Shown here: piece after piece, positions 17,875 to 26,349 of the stretch
Position numbering within the stretch: the stretch's first letter is position 1
Layout of the letters: each line of letters starts with the position of its first letter
Assembly (NCBI GenBank): GCA_934120045.1
Contig: CAKOTF010000009.1
Location: forward strand, 9,722 to 73,721
Direction of reading: 5' to 3'
Length of the DNA stretch: 64,000 bases
Source: an uncultured Clostridia bacterium
Lineage (GTDB): Bacteria > Bacillota > Clostridia > TANB77 > CAG-508
Program-made: the position numbers and the translations under genes
The notes under the pieces: generated by a model
Told to the model about the DNA's origin: nothing
The model's input: only the letters and a program-made list of their open reading frames with translations
Databases searched by the model: none

Positions 17875-18087
17875 ATGAAACTCACTAATCCTGGCTTCGC
17901 AAGAGTACTTCACAAAAGATCAGACTATCATGAGCCTTTCTATCGTGTTCTTAAAGAAAAAGATATTTTTGAAAATCATTGCCATTGTTTTGATCATGGT
18001 GGTTATGGTTATACACAAGTACCTGTTCCCCAAACTGAACGTTGGATTGTTCATAAGGAAAATGAAGACAATAAAGATAAAAAGTAA
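17875..18087 (+). CDS. Hypothetical 70-residue protein, His/Cys-rich centre
   Basis: Not recognised. GGAGG followed by an eight-base gap leads to the ATG at 17875. The middle contains ENHCHCFDHGGYGYTQ, a group of His, Cys, Asp and Tyr that could bind metal; the tail is charged and lysine-rich. It has its own sigma-A-type promoter and terminator, so it is a single-gene unit. There is no signal peptide or membrane segment. Confidence 0.7.
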   Translation: MKLTNPGFARVLHKRSDYHEPFYRVLKEKDIFENHCHCFDHGGYGYTQVPVPQTERWIVHKENEDNKDKK

Positions 18088-18104
18088 GTATCATACTATA
18101 TAGC

Positions 18105-18151
18105 AAAAAGAAGCAAATATTACCTAAATTAAGGTTGTATTTGCTTCTTTT
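18105..18151 (+). terminator. Terminator of the small plus-strand gene
   Basis: A 14-base-pair stem (18105-18119 with 18138-18151) of the form AAAAGAAGCAAATA, followed by a T run. Confidence 0.8.
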
Positions 18152-18195
18152 ACATTTGTCAAACGATATTTTTACGAAAATTTGTTCTTTTTGTA

Positions 18196-18328
18196 TTGAT
18201 TTGTTCTTATTTGTATGCTATACTAGTTCACATAGGAAATGATAATAAGCAGATGTGGTTGATAAGTAACTACATAAATAAAAGAAAGCTCACATCTGTA
18301 AATTTGGCGATTTAGATGTGAGTTTTTA
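18196..18328 (+). ncRNA. Candidate small RNA with alternative hairpins (plus strand)
   Basis: The promoter is TTGATT (18196-18201), a 17-base spacer and an extended -10 TGC-TATACT (18216-18224), giving a start near 18231. The roughly 100-base RNA ends in a nine-base-pair hairpin (18289-18297 with 18314-18322) followed by TTTTTA. CAGATGTG (18250-18257) can instead pair with CACATCTG (18291-18298), which would break up the terminator. No gene follows on this strand. A short frame MIISRCG could start at 18239, but its AGG is only two bases away. The intergenic stretch 18088-18554 holds this RNA, its antisense partner and two terminators. Confidence 0.6.
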
Positions 18329-18405
18329 TATCTATTCGGCAAAACCATGTTTGTGGATTTGTCATTTTCTATATTTATTATACTGAGTTTTTATTTTTTT
18401 GTCAA
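18283..18405 (-). ncRNA. Candidate small RNA, convergent partner (minus strand)
   Basis: TTGACA (18400-18405), a 17-base spacer and TATAAT (18377-18382) give a start near 18370. The RNA runs about 90 bases to the same hairpin (18289-18322), which on this strand is followed by CTTTCTTTTATTT. It is therefore antisense to the last 45 bases or so of the plus-strand RNA. A 17-codon frame starts five bases into the RNA without a ribosome-binding site and is probably not translated. Confidence 0.55.
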
Positions 18406-18436
18406 TCCAAATTTTAATTATTTACAACCTCATAAT

Positions 18437-18495
18437 AAAAATAGCAAGCCAAATATATACCATAAATGTGGTGTTGTTTGACTTGCTATTTTTTT
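18437..18495 (-). terminator. Terminator of the lipoprotein gene
   Basis: Arms AAAATAGCAAG (18438-18448) and CTTGCTATTTTTTT (18482-18495) with a long internal loop. T runs are present in both directions. Confidence 0.75.
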
Positions 18496-18554
18496 AAGTT
18501 ATACCAAATGAGTCTACACACTCATCTGACAATGTGCACTTTTTAGAATAGTTT

Positions 18555-19226
18555 TCATTCTTCATCATCTATAGAATCTTCTATAGCATCTATTATACAA
18601 GTTAAGAAAATAATATCTTTCATTGAAATATCCGAATCTTGTTTTTTGACGATTTTATAAGAATCTACCATATCAAGCTGTTCGCTAATGTTAAACAAAA
18701 TTTCACCATTTGAAGCATTATATACATTAAATTCATAATATAATGACATAATTTCTTCTTGAGTGTATCCAAGTTCGTTCTTGTTTGAATCATAAATATG
18801 GAAATTATACTTACTCAAAGAAAAGAAATCTGTAAAATATTCTTCTCCTATATATCCAGTTGTATTTCCATCTTGATCCATCAAATTAGCTAACCTATTT
18901 AGTCTTACTCCCCAACGTTTTATTTGCTTTTCTTTAGCAATTTCGTTTCCATTTGCATCTGTAAGAGTGAATATATCACCTGTAATATTTACATATTCAC
19001 CAGATACACTTCCAATCTCCTTTCCATCTACATACACATCGTATGTTTTCGTTAAAGATACAAATCTTTCTTTTACATTTACTGTGGTTGCTTCTTCAAT
19101 TAAAGAAGAATAATCTTCTGGTAAAGAACTTTCATCATCTTTTGTATCTTTTATTTCAGAAGAGCACCCAACAAGTAATAATATGACAACGATCGCTATT
19201 ATGCTAAAAAAATACCGTTTTTTCAT
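18555..19226 (-). CDS. Lipoprotein with a probable LURP-one/tubby-C-like beta-barrel domain
   Basis: A 223-residue protein with a lipoprotein signal (hydrophobic stretch ending in LLVGC, acylated Cys at residue 21), so it sits on the outer face of the membrane. The rest alternates short strands with turns: VYVDGKEIGSV, FTLTDANGNEIAKEK, MDQDGNTTGYIGEE, FHIYDSNKNELGYT. This pattern is typical of the LURP-one-like fold and of related scramblase-like domains. The function is unknown and the fold call is by eye. It is a single-gene unit with its own promoter and terminator. Confidence 0.7.
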   Translation of the reverse strand: MKKRYFFSIIAIVVILLLVGCSSEIKDTKDDESSLPEDYSSLIEEATTVNVKERFVSLTKTYDVYVDGKEIGSVSGEYVNITGDIFTLTDANGNEIAKEKQIKRWGVRLNRLANLMDQDGNTTGYIGEEYFTDFFSLSKYNFHIYDSNKNELGYTQEEIMSLYYEFNVYNASNGEILFNISEQLDMVDSYKIVKKQDSDISMKDIIFLTCIIDAIEDSIDDEE

Positions 19227-19345
19227 TAGCCTTTCTCCTATTCTATATTTTGCACACCTTTACTTAATTTTCCTCCAAAATAATTATTTTATAATTCAGT
19301 TGTACATCTATAAGGTGCAAAAAGAGTATAACAAAAATATGAATT

Positions 19346-19374
19346 ATTATATCATATTTACATAACATTGTCAA
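19346..19374 (-). promoter_or_regulatory. Sigma-A promoter of the lipoprotein gene
   Basis: TTGACA (19369-19374), a 17-base spacer ending in TATGA, and TATAAT (19346-19351). Confidence 0.85.
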
Positions 19375-19440
19375 AATTGTGTTTTTATTCATGCTTTAAA
19401 TAATACTATTTTAATTTAAAGATTCATCTTTCAAATATAA

Positions 19441-20222
19441 TTATATAGCCTTTTCACAAAAATCTAAGCATCTAATTCTATCATCGATAAATTTAATTAA
19501 AACTTCATTATCAACTTTATTAATAAGCTTTATTTGGAAATCACTTTGCACATAATATGCCAATAAATTTTTAAATATTTCTTCGTTTTTATATTTTCTT
19601 TCTAAATAGCTATTGTATATCTTTACAAACTTTTTTGCTTTTTCTATTTCAAAACCTGATATAAGCATAGCTGATGAGCCAATTTCAAAAAGTAAATCTC
19701 CATATGCCACAAAATCAAAATCTATAAAATGAATTCCATTTTTATTAACAATAATATTATTAGGTCTAATATCTCTATGTATTACCAGAAATTCATTTGG
19801 AAAATATTCACAACCATACTTCTCCAATAGTTCTTTTCTTTTTTCTAAAAGTTTTTCATAAATATTTTTTGCTTCTTGAGATATATTAGCTTTTTCCAAC
19901 TCTTTTTTTGATTTATCTATATTTTCTTTTATGGCAATCTTATCACTATATTGTTTTTTATTTTCATATAAACTTTCATCTAATTTTTCAATTCCTGATG
20001 TAAAAAATATAAATTCTTTACTGTTTCCTACATTATGTCTATATTCATATTTTTTTGTTCTTCAATAAATTCTTAGATTGCATAAAATTTATCACCATAT
20101 CTTGTATATAATTCATTATTTTTATTTAATAATACATCTGCTGTTGTTTTTAGGGATTGAAATACAATCTTTTGTGTGCTTAAAGAATTTCTGATTTGTT
20201 TTTCTTTGTCAACATTATATAT
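19441..20222 (-). pseudogene. Decayed aminoglycoside/choline-type phosphotransferase
   Basis: The C-terminal half is still open (from about 19899) and carries the catalytic loop VIHRDIRPNNIIV and the metal-binding IDFDF of the phosphotransferase (APH/choline kinase/CotS) superfamily. Upstream, the matching N-terminal half can be read (KIYNVDKEKQIRNSL, then TADVLLNKNNELYTRYGD) but is broken by two in-frame stops near 20080 and 20050 and by a frameshift near 19985. The very 5' end is missing and abuts the ABC ATPase gene. Expression of an active kinase is unlikely. Confidence 0.75.
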
Positions 20223-20224
20223 TT

Positions 20225-20869
20225 TTACAATTCATAAACAATATCTGCTCTATCACAAACATTTTGTGAATGTGTTACAATTATAATACATTTATTTTCA
20301 TCTTTAGCAAGATGTTCAAAAATATTTAAAATATCATTTTCTGTATCTTTATCCAAATTTCCTGTTGGCTCATCTGCAATAATTATTTTGGGCTCATAAG
20401 ATAAACTTCTTGCAATCGCTATTCTCTGTTGCTCTCCACCTGATAATTTTAATATTTTTCTTTTTGCTTGATCTTCTGATAACCCAACACTTTTCATTAA
20501 ACTTAAAGCCTTTTCTTTTTTATTATTTACTTTAACTTTACTTATATCCATTGAAAGAATAATGTTTTCTATTGCTGTTAAACTTGGTAATAAATTATAA
20601 CTTTGAAACACAATTCCAATATCTGTATTTCTATATGTGTCTAAATTCATTTTCTTTAAATCTTTTCCATCATATAAAACCTTTCCGTCTGTACATTTCT
20701 CTAATCCTGTAATAAGTGATAATAATGTTGTTTTTCCGCTTCCACTCTTTCCTTTAATTGCATACATTTTTCCTTGTTCAAACTCATAATTAACATTTTT
20801 GAAAACATAACTATCTTTTGGAGCATCTTTATATCTGTACCCAACATTTTCTAATTTTAATATACTCAT
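20225..20869 (-). CDS. ABC transporter ATP-binding protein (MacB/LolD type)
   Basis: A 214-residue ATPase with Walker A GKSGSGKTT (about 39-47), the Q-loop FQSYNLLP, the signature LSGGEQQR and Walker B IIADEPTGNLD followed by the switch His in VTHSQ. It pairs with the FtsX-type permease three bases upstream. The protein ends in DIVYEL, a few residues short of the usual ...DG(R/K)I tail, and abuts a pseudogene. A small 3' truncation by the rearrangement that brought in the pseudogene is possible. Confidence 0.93.
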   Translation of the reverse strand: MSILKLENVGYRYKDAPKDSYVFKNVNYEFEQGKMYAIKGKSGSGKTTLLSLITGLEKCTDGKVLYDGKDLKKMNLDTYRNTDIGIVFQSYNLLPSLTAIENIILSMDISKVKVNNKKEKALSLMKSVGLSEDQAKRKILKLSGGEQQRIAIARSLSYEPKIIIADEPTGNLDKDTENDILNIFEHLAKDENKCIIIVTHSQNVCDRADIVYEL

Positions 20870-20872
20870 AAA

Positions 20873-22426
20873 TTATGACCTCTCTTTCAATATAGTTAGT
20901 GGTGAAAATCTTTGAATACTTATCATTGATGCCAAACTACTTACTAACATTAATGCTAATCCTATTCCTAATAATTGTGCCACAACTGTAATATCAACAA
21001 CTGCATTAATTGTATCTATTGTTTGAACATTAACTGTTCCTCCAAAATTCATATCCATTGGTTCACCTTTACCAAAATTATTTGATATTTGTTCTGTATC
21101 TTCTTGAACAGATTGTATTTCATTTTCTAATAACATATTCCCAACAGGTTTAGCCAAAAATGATCCACACACAGCTCCAATTCCTAACATTACAACACTT
21201 ACTATTAAAATTTCTAATGCAAATTGAAGTGTTAATTTGAATTTACTTACACCAATTGTTCTAAATACTCCAATTTCATATTTTCTTTCTCTAATGTTTA
21301 TCATATTTATTACAAATAGTACTACTGCTGATATTGCTAACATTATTAATAAAAATGTTGTTGCAAATGTTTTTACATTTTCTATAGATTTTGTTGCACT
21401 TTCTAATTCTTCTACATTTGTATTTAATGTGTAATATTCACTTAAACCTTTTTCTTTTATTTCTGTTGTAAATTTTTCTACTGAATCTTTATCTTTTAAA
21501 ATAAATGTTGGTGTAATTGTTGTTACTAATGTACTATCATCTACAACTAAATTTTCTATTACTTTACTTCCTGTTATTATTTTATTTGCTGATTTTGAAT
21601 ACATACTTGATGAATCATTTGAATCTGAATTGTCTTTATAAATTCCTTTTACAACAAATTCATAAGTTGCTTCTGTATTTGGATTTTTTAATGTTATTGT
21701 TTGACCGACTGTTATTTCATTTAATGTTGCAAGTTCTGAACTTATAACACATTCTTGACTTTCAAAATCTGATATAATTTCTCCGTCTGTTATTTGATAT
21801 GTTCCATTTACAAATTCTGTCATTGCATCATAAGAAGAATATCCATCTAATTCAAAATCGCCTGTTAAATTTTTTGAACTTTCAAATTTTTCTTTTGATT
21901 TTGTGATTATTGTTGTTGTATTATTATTTGTTATTGTATGTCTATCTTCTCCACCTCCTGGTCCTCTTCCAATTCCGTTACTATTTCCTCCTGTTGTTGT
22001 ACTTGTAGAAGTTGTTGTTGTTTCTCTATCTTCAACTTCATATTCAAAAGAGTCTGTTGCTTTTGTTAAAGTATCACTATTTAAAGATGTTGCATATAAA
22101 TAATAATATCCTTTTAAATATTCGCTATCTCCATAATTTTTTACATCATCTAAAGTAATTGATTCTATATTGTTAAATGCTTCTATATTACTTTTTTGTG
22201 CATCTTCTCCACCTTTAAAGTTATTTGATAATTGTCCCCTATCAAATGAAATCGTTCCTGTTATGTCATGTGATTCTTCATAATCTTTTACAAGGTTATT
22301 TGCTGTGTTTCTTATTGCCAATGTTACTGTTGATGCACATGCTATAACTAAAATAATTATACCTATTAAGATATTCCTTCCTTTGTTTCTTGCGATTGAA
22401 ATTAAACTGTTTTTTAAAATATACAT
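20873..22426 (-). CDS. ABC transporter permease (MacB/FtsX type)
   Basis: A 517-residue permease. One N-terminal membrane helix (about 19-37) is followed by a large extracellular MacB-core domain of about 310 residues and then three C-terminal helices ending in RFSPLTILKERS. The external domain has a Thr/Ser/Gly-rich linker near residues 135-160. The type exports peptides or antimicrobials, or senses envelope stress, working with the adjacent ATPase. A terminator separates it from the two-component genes upstream, but the locus looks like one functional unit. Confidence 0.9.
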   Translation of the reverse strand: MYILKNSLISIARNKGRNILIGIIILVIACASTVTLAIRNTANNLVKDYEESHDITGTISFDRGQLSNNFKGGEDAQKSNIEAFNNIESITLDDVKNYGDSEYLKGYYYLYATSLNSDTLTKATDSFEYEVEDRETTTTSTSTTTGGNSNGIGRGPGGGEDRHTITNNNTTTIITKSKEKFESSKNLTGDFELDGYSSYDAMTEFVNGTYQITDGEIISDFESQECVISSELATLNEITVGQTITLKNPNTEATYEFVVKGIYKDNSDSNDSSSMYSKSANKIITGSKVIENLVVDDSTLVTTITPTFILKDKDSVEKFTTEIKEKGLSEYYTLNTNVEELESATKSIENVKTFATTFLLIMLAISAVVLFVINMINIRERKYEIGVFRTIGVSKFKLTLQFALEILIVSVVMLGIGAVCGSFLAKPVGNMLLENEIQSVQEDTEQISNNFGKGEPMDMNFGGTVNVQTIDTINAVVDITVVAQLLGIGLALMLVSSLASMISIQRFSPLTILKERS

Positions 22427-22514
22427 TTTTCACATTCCTTTCTTTTGAAGCTTTATTTTGCCTTGCTCCTTAATCTTGTTTTAATATAATACATGAAGAT
22501 TGAAGAATTATTGA

Positions 22515-22562
22515 AAAAAAACATCTTAATGTAGAAAATTTTTTCTAACATTTAGATGCTTT
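22515..22562 (-). terminator. Terminator after the histidine kinase gene
   Basis: Arms 22520-22538 and 22541-22560 form a stem of about 17 base pairs with a few mismatches, followed by eight T on the minus strand. Confidence 0.75.
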
Positions 22563-22600
22563 CTCTTATACTAATGTAAGTTTATTAAAAACTCAATTTA

Positions 22601-23788
22601 TTAAATTTGTAAATTAACTTTAAAGATTGTAAATCCATCTTTATATAATACTTTAATATTTCCATTATATTTTTTCACAGTTGATTTTGCTATTGCAAGA
22701 CCTAAACCATATCTTTTTTCATTTCTATTTCTTGACTTATCTATACGATAAAATCTTTCAAATATTTTTTCTCTTTCTTTTTCTGGTATTTCTTTTCCTT
22801 CGTTTTTTACCTGAATTATTAATTCATTCTTTTCTTTAGATAATTCAACAATAACTTCATTTCCTGATTCTGTATGTTTTATTGCATTATCTATTAATGT
22901 TGATAATATATGTTCTATGTCTTCTTTATTTCCATTTACCATAATGTTTTCTTGAATTTTACTGCTTAATTTTACATTTCTCTCATAGGCCATACTTTCA
23001 AACATTGAAATTGTCATTTCTGTTTCTTTTGAAACATCAAATATTTTTCTTTCTTGTATATTATCAACATTTTCAATTTTAGTAAGTAATAATAATTCAT
23101 TTATTAATTTATCCATACTTTGTATTTCATTTTGAATGTAATCCATCCATTTATTTTTACCAACTTCACCTTCTAATACATCTGCATTTGCTTCTATTAC
23201 TGCAAGTGGTGTTTTTAGTTCATGTGATGCATCTGATATAAATTGTTTTTGTTTTTCAAATGTTTCTTCTACAGGTTGTACTATAAATTTCGATATTTTT
23301 TTTGCTATTATATATATGATTATTAATGATACTCCTGAGATTATAATTGCTGTTATTATTATCTTTTGTGAATGTGAAATTGCTTCTTCATTTTCTATTA
23401 ACATTACATTTATTTGATTTCCTTTTATTCTTCTTACTTTATAAATGTAATTTCCTATGATTCCACTTTCATTATGTTTTTTACTTACTTTTAATGCATA
23501 TTCTTCTATTATTTTGTCTTGAACTATATTTGGATTTGAGATAACATGTGAGTCTTCTATTTGTACATAATAAACACCTTCAATAGTGGGCTTATCTACT
23601 TCAATTTCCTTATTTCCATCTACATTCTTTTTTATATCTCTATTTGTAAATCTGTCCATCATTATTGTTGCTGTGTTTATTGTATTTCTGTAATTTAAAA
23701 TCGTGAATAATAGTATTATTCCAACAACAATTATACTTAAAGCTATTGTGATAATCCAACATATTCTTTTACTTAATTTTTTTATCAT
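22601..23788 (-). CDS. Sensor histidine kinase of the MacB-type exporter locus
   Basis: A 395-residue kinase with membrane segments at about 11-31 and 153-170, which flank an external sensor domain of roughly 120 residues. Next come the phospho-acceptor SHELKTPLAVIEAN, the N box STLIDNAIKHT and the G boxes KIFERFYRID and YGLGLAIAKS. It partners the regulator it overlaps by 20 bases. The ATG at 23788 follows GGAGG; the longer frame covers this site. Its placement next to an ABC exporter suggests response to an exported or damaging compound. Confidence 0.92.
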   Translation of the reverse strand: MIKKLSKRICWIITIALSIIVVGIILLFTILNYRNTINTATIMMDRFTNRDIKKNVDGNKEIEVDKPTIEGVYYVQIEDSHVISNPNIVQDKIIEEYALKVSKKHNESGIIGNYIYKVRRIKGNQINVMLIENEEAISHSQKIIITAIIISGVSLIIIYIIAKKISKFIVQPVEETFEKQKQFISDASHELKTPLAVIEANADVLEGEVGKNKWMDYIQNEIQSMDKLINELLLLTKIENVDNIQERKIFDVSKETEMTISMFESMAYERNVKLSSKIQENIMVNGNKEDIEHILSTLIDNAIKHTESGNEVIVELSKEKNELIIQVKNEGKEIPEKEREKIFERFYRIDKSRNRNEKRYGLGLAIAKSTVKKYNGNIKVLYKDGFTIFKVNLQI

Positions 23789-24461
23789 TCTCTGCCTCCA
23801 ATTTATATCCAATTCCTCTAATAGCTTTAATCTTTACATTAGATTTTATAAGTTTTAATTTTTTTCTTAAAAATGACATATATACTTCTACATTATTATA
23901 TTCAGTCTCACTATCATATCCCCAAATTTTATTTGCTAAAATTTCTCTATTAACTATTTGGGTTTTATTTAACAATAATGTTTCTAGTAAATCTAGTTCC
24001 TTTCCGTTTATTGATATTTCATTAACATTTGCACTCATTTTTCCAGTTCTTATATCTAATTTTAAATCATCATATTCTAAAATATCTGTATTTTCAATAT
24101 TTACTTTTCTTTTTAATACTACTTTTACTCTTGCTACTAGTTCTTTAATATGAAATGGTTTTGTTATATAATCATCTGCACCATTTTCTAGTCCATTTAA
24201 TTTGTCATTTATTTCTGATTTTGCTGTTAAGATTATAATTGGTGTATCTACTTTTTCTTTTCTTAAATCATTTAATATTTTGAAACCATCTTTATTGGGC
24301 AACATTATGTCTAAAAGTATTAAATCATATACATTTGTTAATGCTTCGTTTTCTCCTTCTTCTCCATCTGTTATTATATTTGTTGTAAAGTTTTCTTTTT
24401 TTAGAGTTTCTGCTATTGCATCTGCTAAACTGTATTCGTCTTCTATTATTAATATTTTCAT
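23769..24461 (-). CDS. OmpR-family response regulator of the MacB-type exporter locus
   Basis: A 230-residue regulator. The receiver has acidic IEDE, Asp51 in LLDIMLPNKDG and TKPFHIKEL; the C-terminal winged helix contains VEVYMSFLRKKLKLI and IRGIGYKLE. The arrangement regulator-kinase-permease-ATPase on one strand suggests that it controls the exporter. The start follows GGTGAT. Confidence 0.92.
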   Translation of the reverse strand: MKILIIEDEYSLADAIAETLKKENFTTNIITDGEEGENEALTNVYDLILLDIMLPNKDGFKILNDLRKEKVDTPIIILTAKSEINDKLNGLENGADDYITKPFHIKELVARVKVVLKRKVNIENTDILEYDDLKLDIRTGKMSANVNEISINGKELDLLETLLLNKTQIVNREILANKIWGYDSETEYNNVEVYMSFLRKKLKLIKSNVKIKAIRGIGYKLEAENDKKIK

Positions 24462-24501
24462 TTTATCACCATTCTTATTTTAATATTTGAATATTGAAGT
24501 T

Positions 24502-25026
24502 TTATTGAAAATTGTTTATCTTTAATTCTTTGTATAAATCAATAAAATACCCCAACCATTCAAAACATTCTCCTTTTTGAATCATATCTTTAAGAACTTC
24601 TATTGTAACATACTTTGCATCAATTACTTCTCCATCATTAAATTTTAATTCATTTATATTAATATCTTTTTTTATAACATATACATCTCTAAATACATTA
24701 TGCCTATCACTTTTGTCTATTTTTTCTTTTATAAATTTCAATTCCCTTTCAGAAATATTTATTCCAATTTCTTCATTAAGTTCTCTTTTAGTTGCTTGTA
24801 TACTATTTTCACCACTTTGTACTAATCCACCTGTTGGCTCCCACATTCCTCCATGAACTTTATCTAACTTTCTTCTTGTTAATAATATTTCGCCTTTTGC
24901 ATTTATTATCCAACATTGAATTGCTAAAATGTAGTCGCATTTATCAAGTATGGCATTTTCATTTCTTTCTATAATTTTACCTGTTTTTATTCTCTTATAA
25001 TTATATACATCTAATTTTTCACTCAT
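24502..25026 (-). CDS. Nudix hydrolase
   Basis: A 174-residue Nudix protein with the Nudix box from GGLVQSGENS to KRELNEEIGI (about residues 67-89), preceded by the strand ILLTRRKLDKVHGGMWEPT. The substrate is unknown. It has a GAGGTG site about ten bases before the ATG and is followed by the two-component promoter region. It is probably cotranscribed with the DUF488 gene 22 bases upstream. Confidence 0.9.
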   Translation of the reverse strand: MSEKLDVYNYKRIKTGKIIERNENAILDKCDYILAIQCWIINAKGEILLTRRKLDKVHGGMWEPTGGLVQSGENSIQATKRELNEEIGINISERELKFIKEKIDKSDRHNVFRDVYVIKKDININELKFNDGEVIDAKYVTIEVLKDMIQKGECFEWLGYFIDLYKELKINNFQ

Positions 25027-25048
25027 TATATATCATCACCTCATTATT

Positions 25049-25507
25049 TTATCTTTCAACTTCTTTTTCCATAAGTTTTTGTAATATTTCTCTTATATAT
25101 TCTGGCTTTTTATGTTCAATTATTTCTAAATCTTCACTTATTGAAATATCTGGAACATATATTCCATATTTCAAATTAATAAATTCAGCTAAAACATGTC
25201 TATGACAGAATTGTCCTTCTTTTTCATAACACAATAAAATCGGATCTTTCTCATCTTTTAATACTTCTTCTATATCTATTTGGGATAATACTTGTTTATA
25301 ATATTCTTCTATATAATATCTGTTATTTTGTTCTTCTGGTATTTTCCCTATGTTATTATGCCATATTTCCCAAAACTTTCTTTTTGGTGCTAATTGTGGT
25401 ATTGATTTTCCTGTAAATCCAACACTTTTTCCTCTATCACCTGAAATTGAAATTAAGTTTCCAATTTTACATTCTTCATAATTTCCAGTAAATATTCTTT
25501 TTTTCAT
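25049..25507 (-). CDS. DUF488-family protein
   Basis: A 152-residue protein recognised by the pair of segments PILLCYEK and FCHRHVLAEFI, the core of the DUF488 family. That family is widespread, sometimes next to DNA-modifying systems, and has no firmly assigned function. The ATG at 25507 follows AAGGGG with a rather long gap; the longer frame starts with TTG. Confidence 0.8.
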   Translation of the reverse strand: MKKRIFTGNYEECKIGNLISISGDRGKSVGFTGKSIPQLAPKRKFWEIWHNNIGKIPEEQNNRYYIEEYYKQVLSQIDIEEVLKDEKDPILLCYEKEGQFCHRHVLAEFINLKYGIYVPDISISEDLEIIEHKKPEYIREILQKLMEKEVER

Positions 25508-25533
25508 ATAATTAATTACCCCTTTAATTTTAC

Positions 25534-25567
25534 AAAACAAGTGAAAGCAATGCTCTCACTTGTTTTT
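25534..25567 (-). terminator. Terminator after the membrane protein gene
   Basis: Arms AAAACAAGTGA and TCACTTGTTTT (with a partly paired AGC/GCT core) and a short loop, with a T run in either direction. Confidence 0.8.
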
Positions 25568-25583
25568 AGATTATTCAATTTTT

Positions 25584-26231
25584 TTACAACATAGCTTCAT
25601 AGAAACTCATTCCATCATCAGCCATCACTACAATAAATGGAATAGAAAGTCCAAATATAATACTAGCAACAAAACGATAAAATATGCTAATTGGAAATGT
25701 ATTTATTGCAATTATAGCAAAAATAATTGATAAAAAATCAATAAGTGCTATTGGCTTATATGGAATTTTATCAAAAATTCTTACTAATAATGTGTGTGCA
25801 TATCTTTTTTTCCATGTAACCAATGTGTTTTCAAAATCATCAATTTTTTCCATTAATATAAATGATACAAATCCACATATTGTAGCTCCAATAATCAGTA
25901 ATATATAACATGGTACTTTAGCAAGAATTGCTCCTATTGCCAATACTATATTTACAATTCTATATGTATTAGTAAAAATTTCTTCTTTAGGGTCTAATTC
26001 CCACAAAGAACTTAAATATCCTAATATATACATACTCAAAATGTGGTATATTGTAAATGTTATATATCCTAAGATTTTTTGAGGATCAATTTGATACAAA
26101 ATTCTTAAACCACAGATTAATGCTTGAATATAAAATACTTGTGCAATAAGCTCTTCTTCAATTCCAGATGAGGCATACCATTTCAAGCCAAAATAGTATT
26201 TCCGCATTAAGAAATCAAATAACCTTTTCAT
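25584..26231 (-). CDS. Hypothetical multi-pass membrane protein
   Basis: A 215-residue protein with about five or six membrane segments (for example residues 50-75, 86-105, 108-125 and 165-205). Size and topology recall AgrB-like or CAAX-like membrane proteins, but the catalytic Cys/His of AgrB and the EExxxR of CAAX proteases were not found, so no family is assigned. An excellent AAGGAGG site precedes the ATG. It is a single-gene unit ended by a terminator. Confidence 0.6.
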   Translation of the reverse strand: MKRLFDFLMRKYYFGLKWYASSGIEEELIAQVFYIQALICGLRILYQIDPQKILGYITFTIYHILSMYILGYLSSLWELDPKEEIFTNTYRIVNIVLAIGAILAKVPCYILLIIGATICGFVSFILMEKIDDFENTLVTWKKRYAHTLLVRIFDKIPYKPIALIDFLSIIFAIIAINTFPISIFYRFVASIIFGLSIPFIVVMADDGMSFYEAML

Positions 26232-26311
26232 AATTTTGCCTCCTTAAACATTTGTTAATAGGATTTGTTATATAATTTCCTTTTAAAGGAAATTATAAGT
26301 TTAATGCTTGA

Positions 26312-26349
26312 ATTATATCATAAAAATAAGCAGTTTTCAACTGCTTATT
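26312..26349 (-). promoter_or_regulatory. Overlapping terminator hairpin and promoter
   Basis: An 11-base-pair perfect stem (26325-26335 with 26339-26349) contains the stop codon of the MATE fusion gene in its first arm. The -35 TTGAAA (26335-26340) is the hairpin tip, the spacer is 17 bases and the -10 TATAAT is at 26312-26317. It serves the downstream membrane protein gene. Confidence 0.7.

Noticed and set aside
18134..18162. Minus-strand promoter TTGACA with TACAAC 17 bases on, antisense to the small plus-strand gene
   Set aside because: The -10 is poor and the whole site lies within the terminator hairpin; no product follows.
18312..18365. 17-codon frame in the minus-strand small RNA as a toxin peptide
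   Set aside because: It starts about five bases from the predicted RNA end with no ribosome-binding site, is not hydrophobic and ends within the terminator stem.
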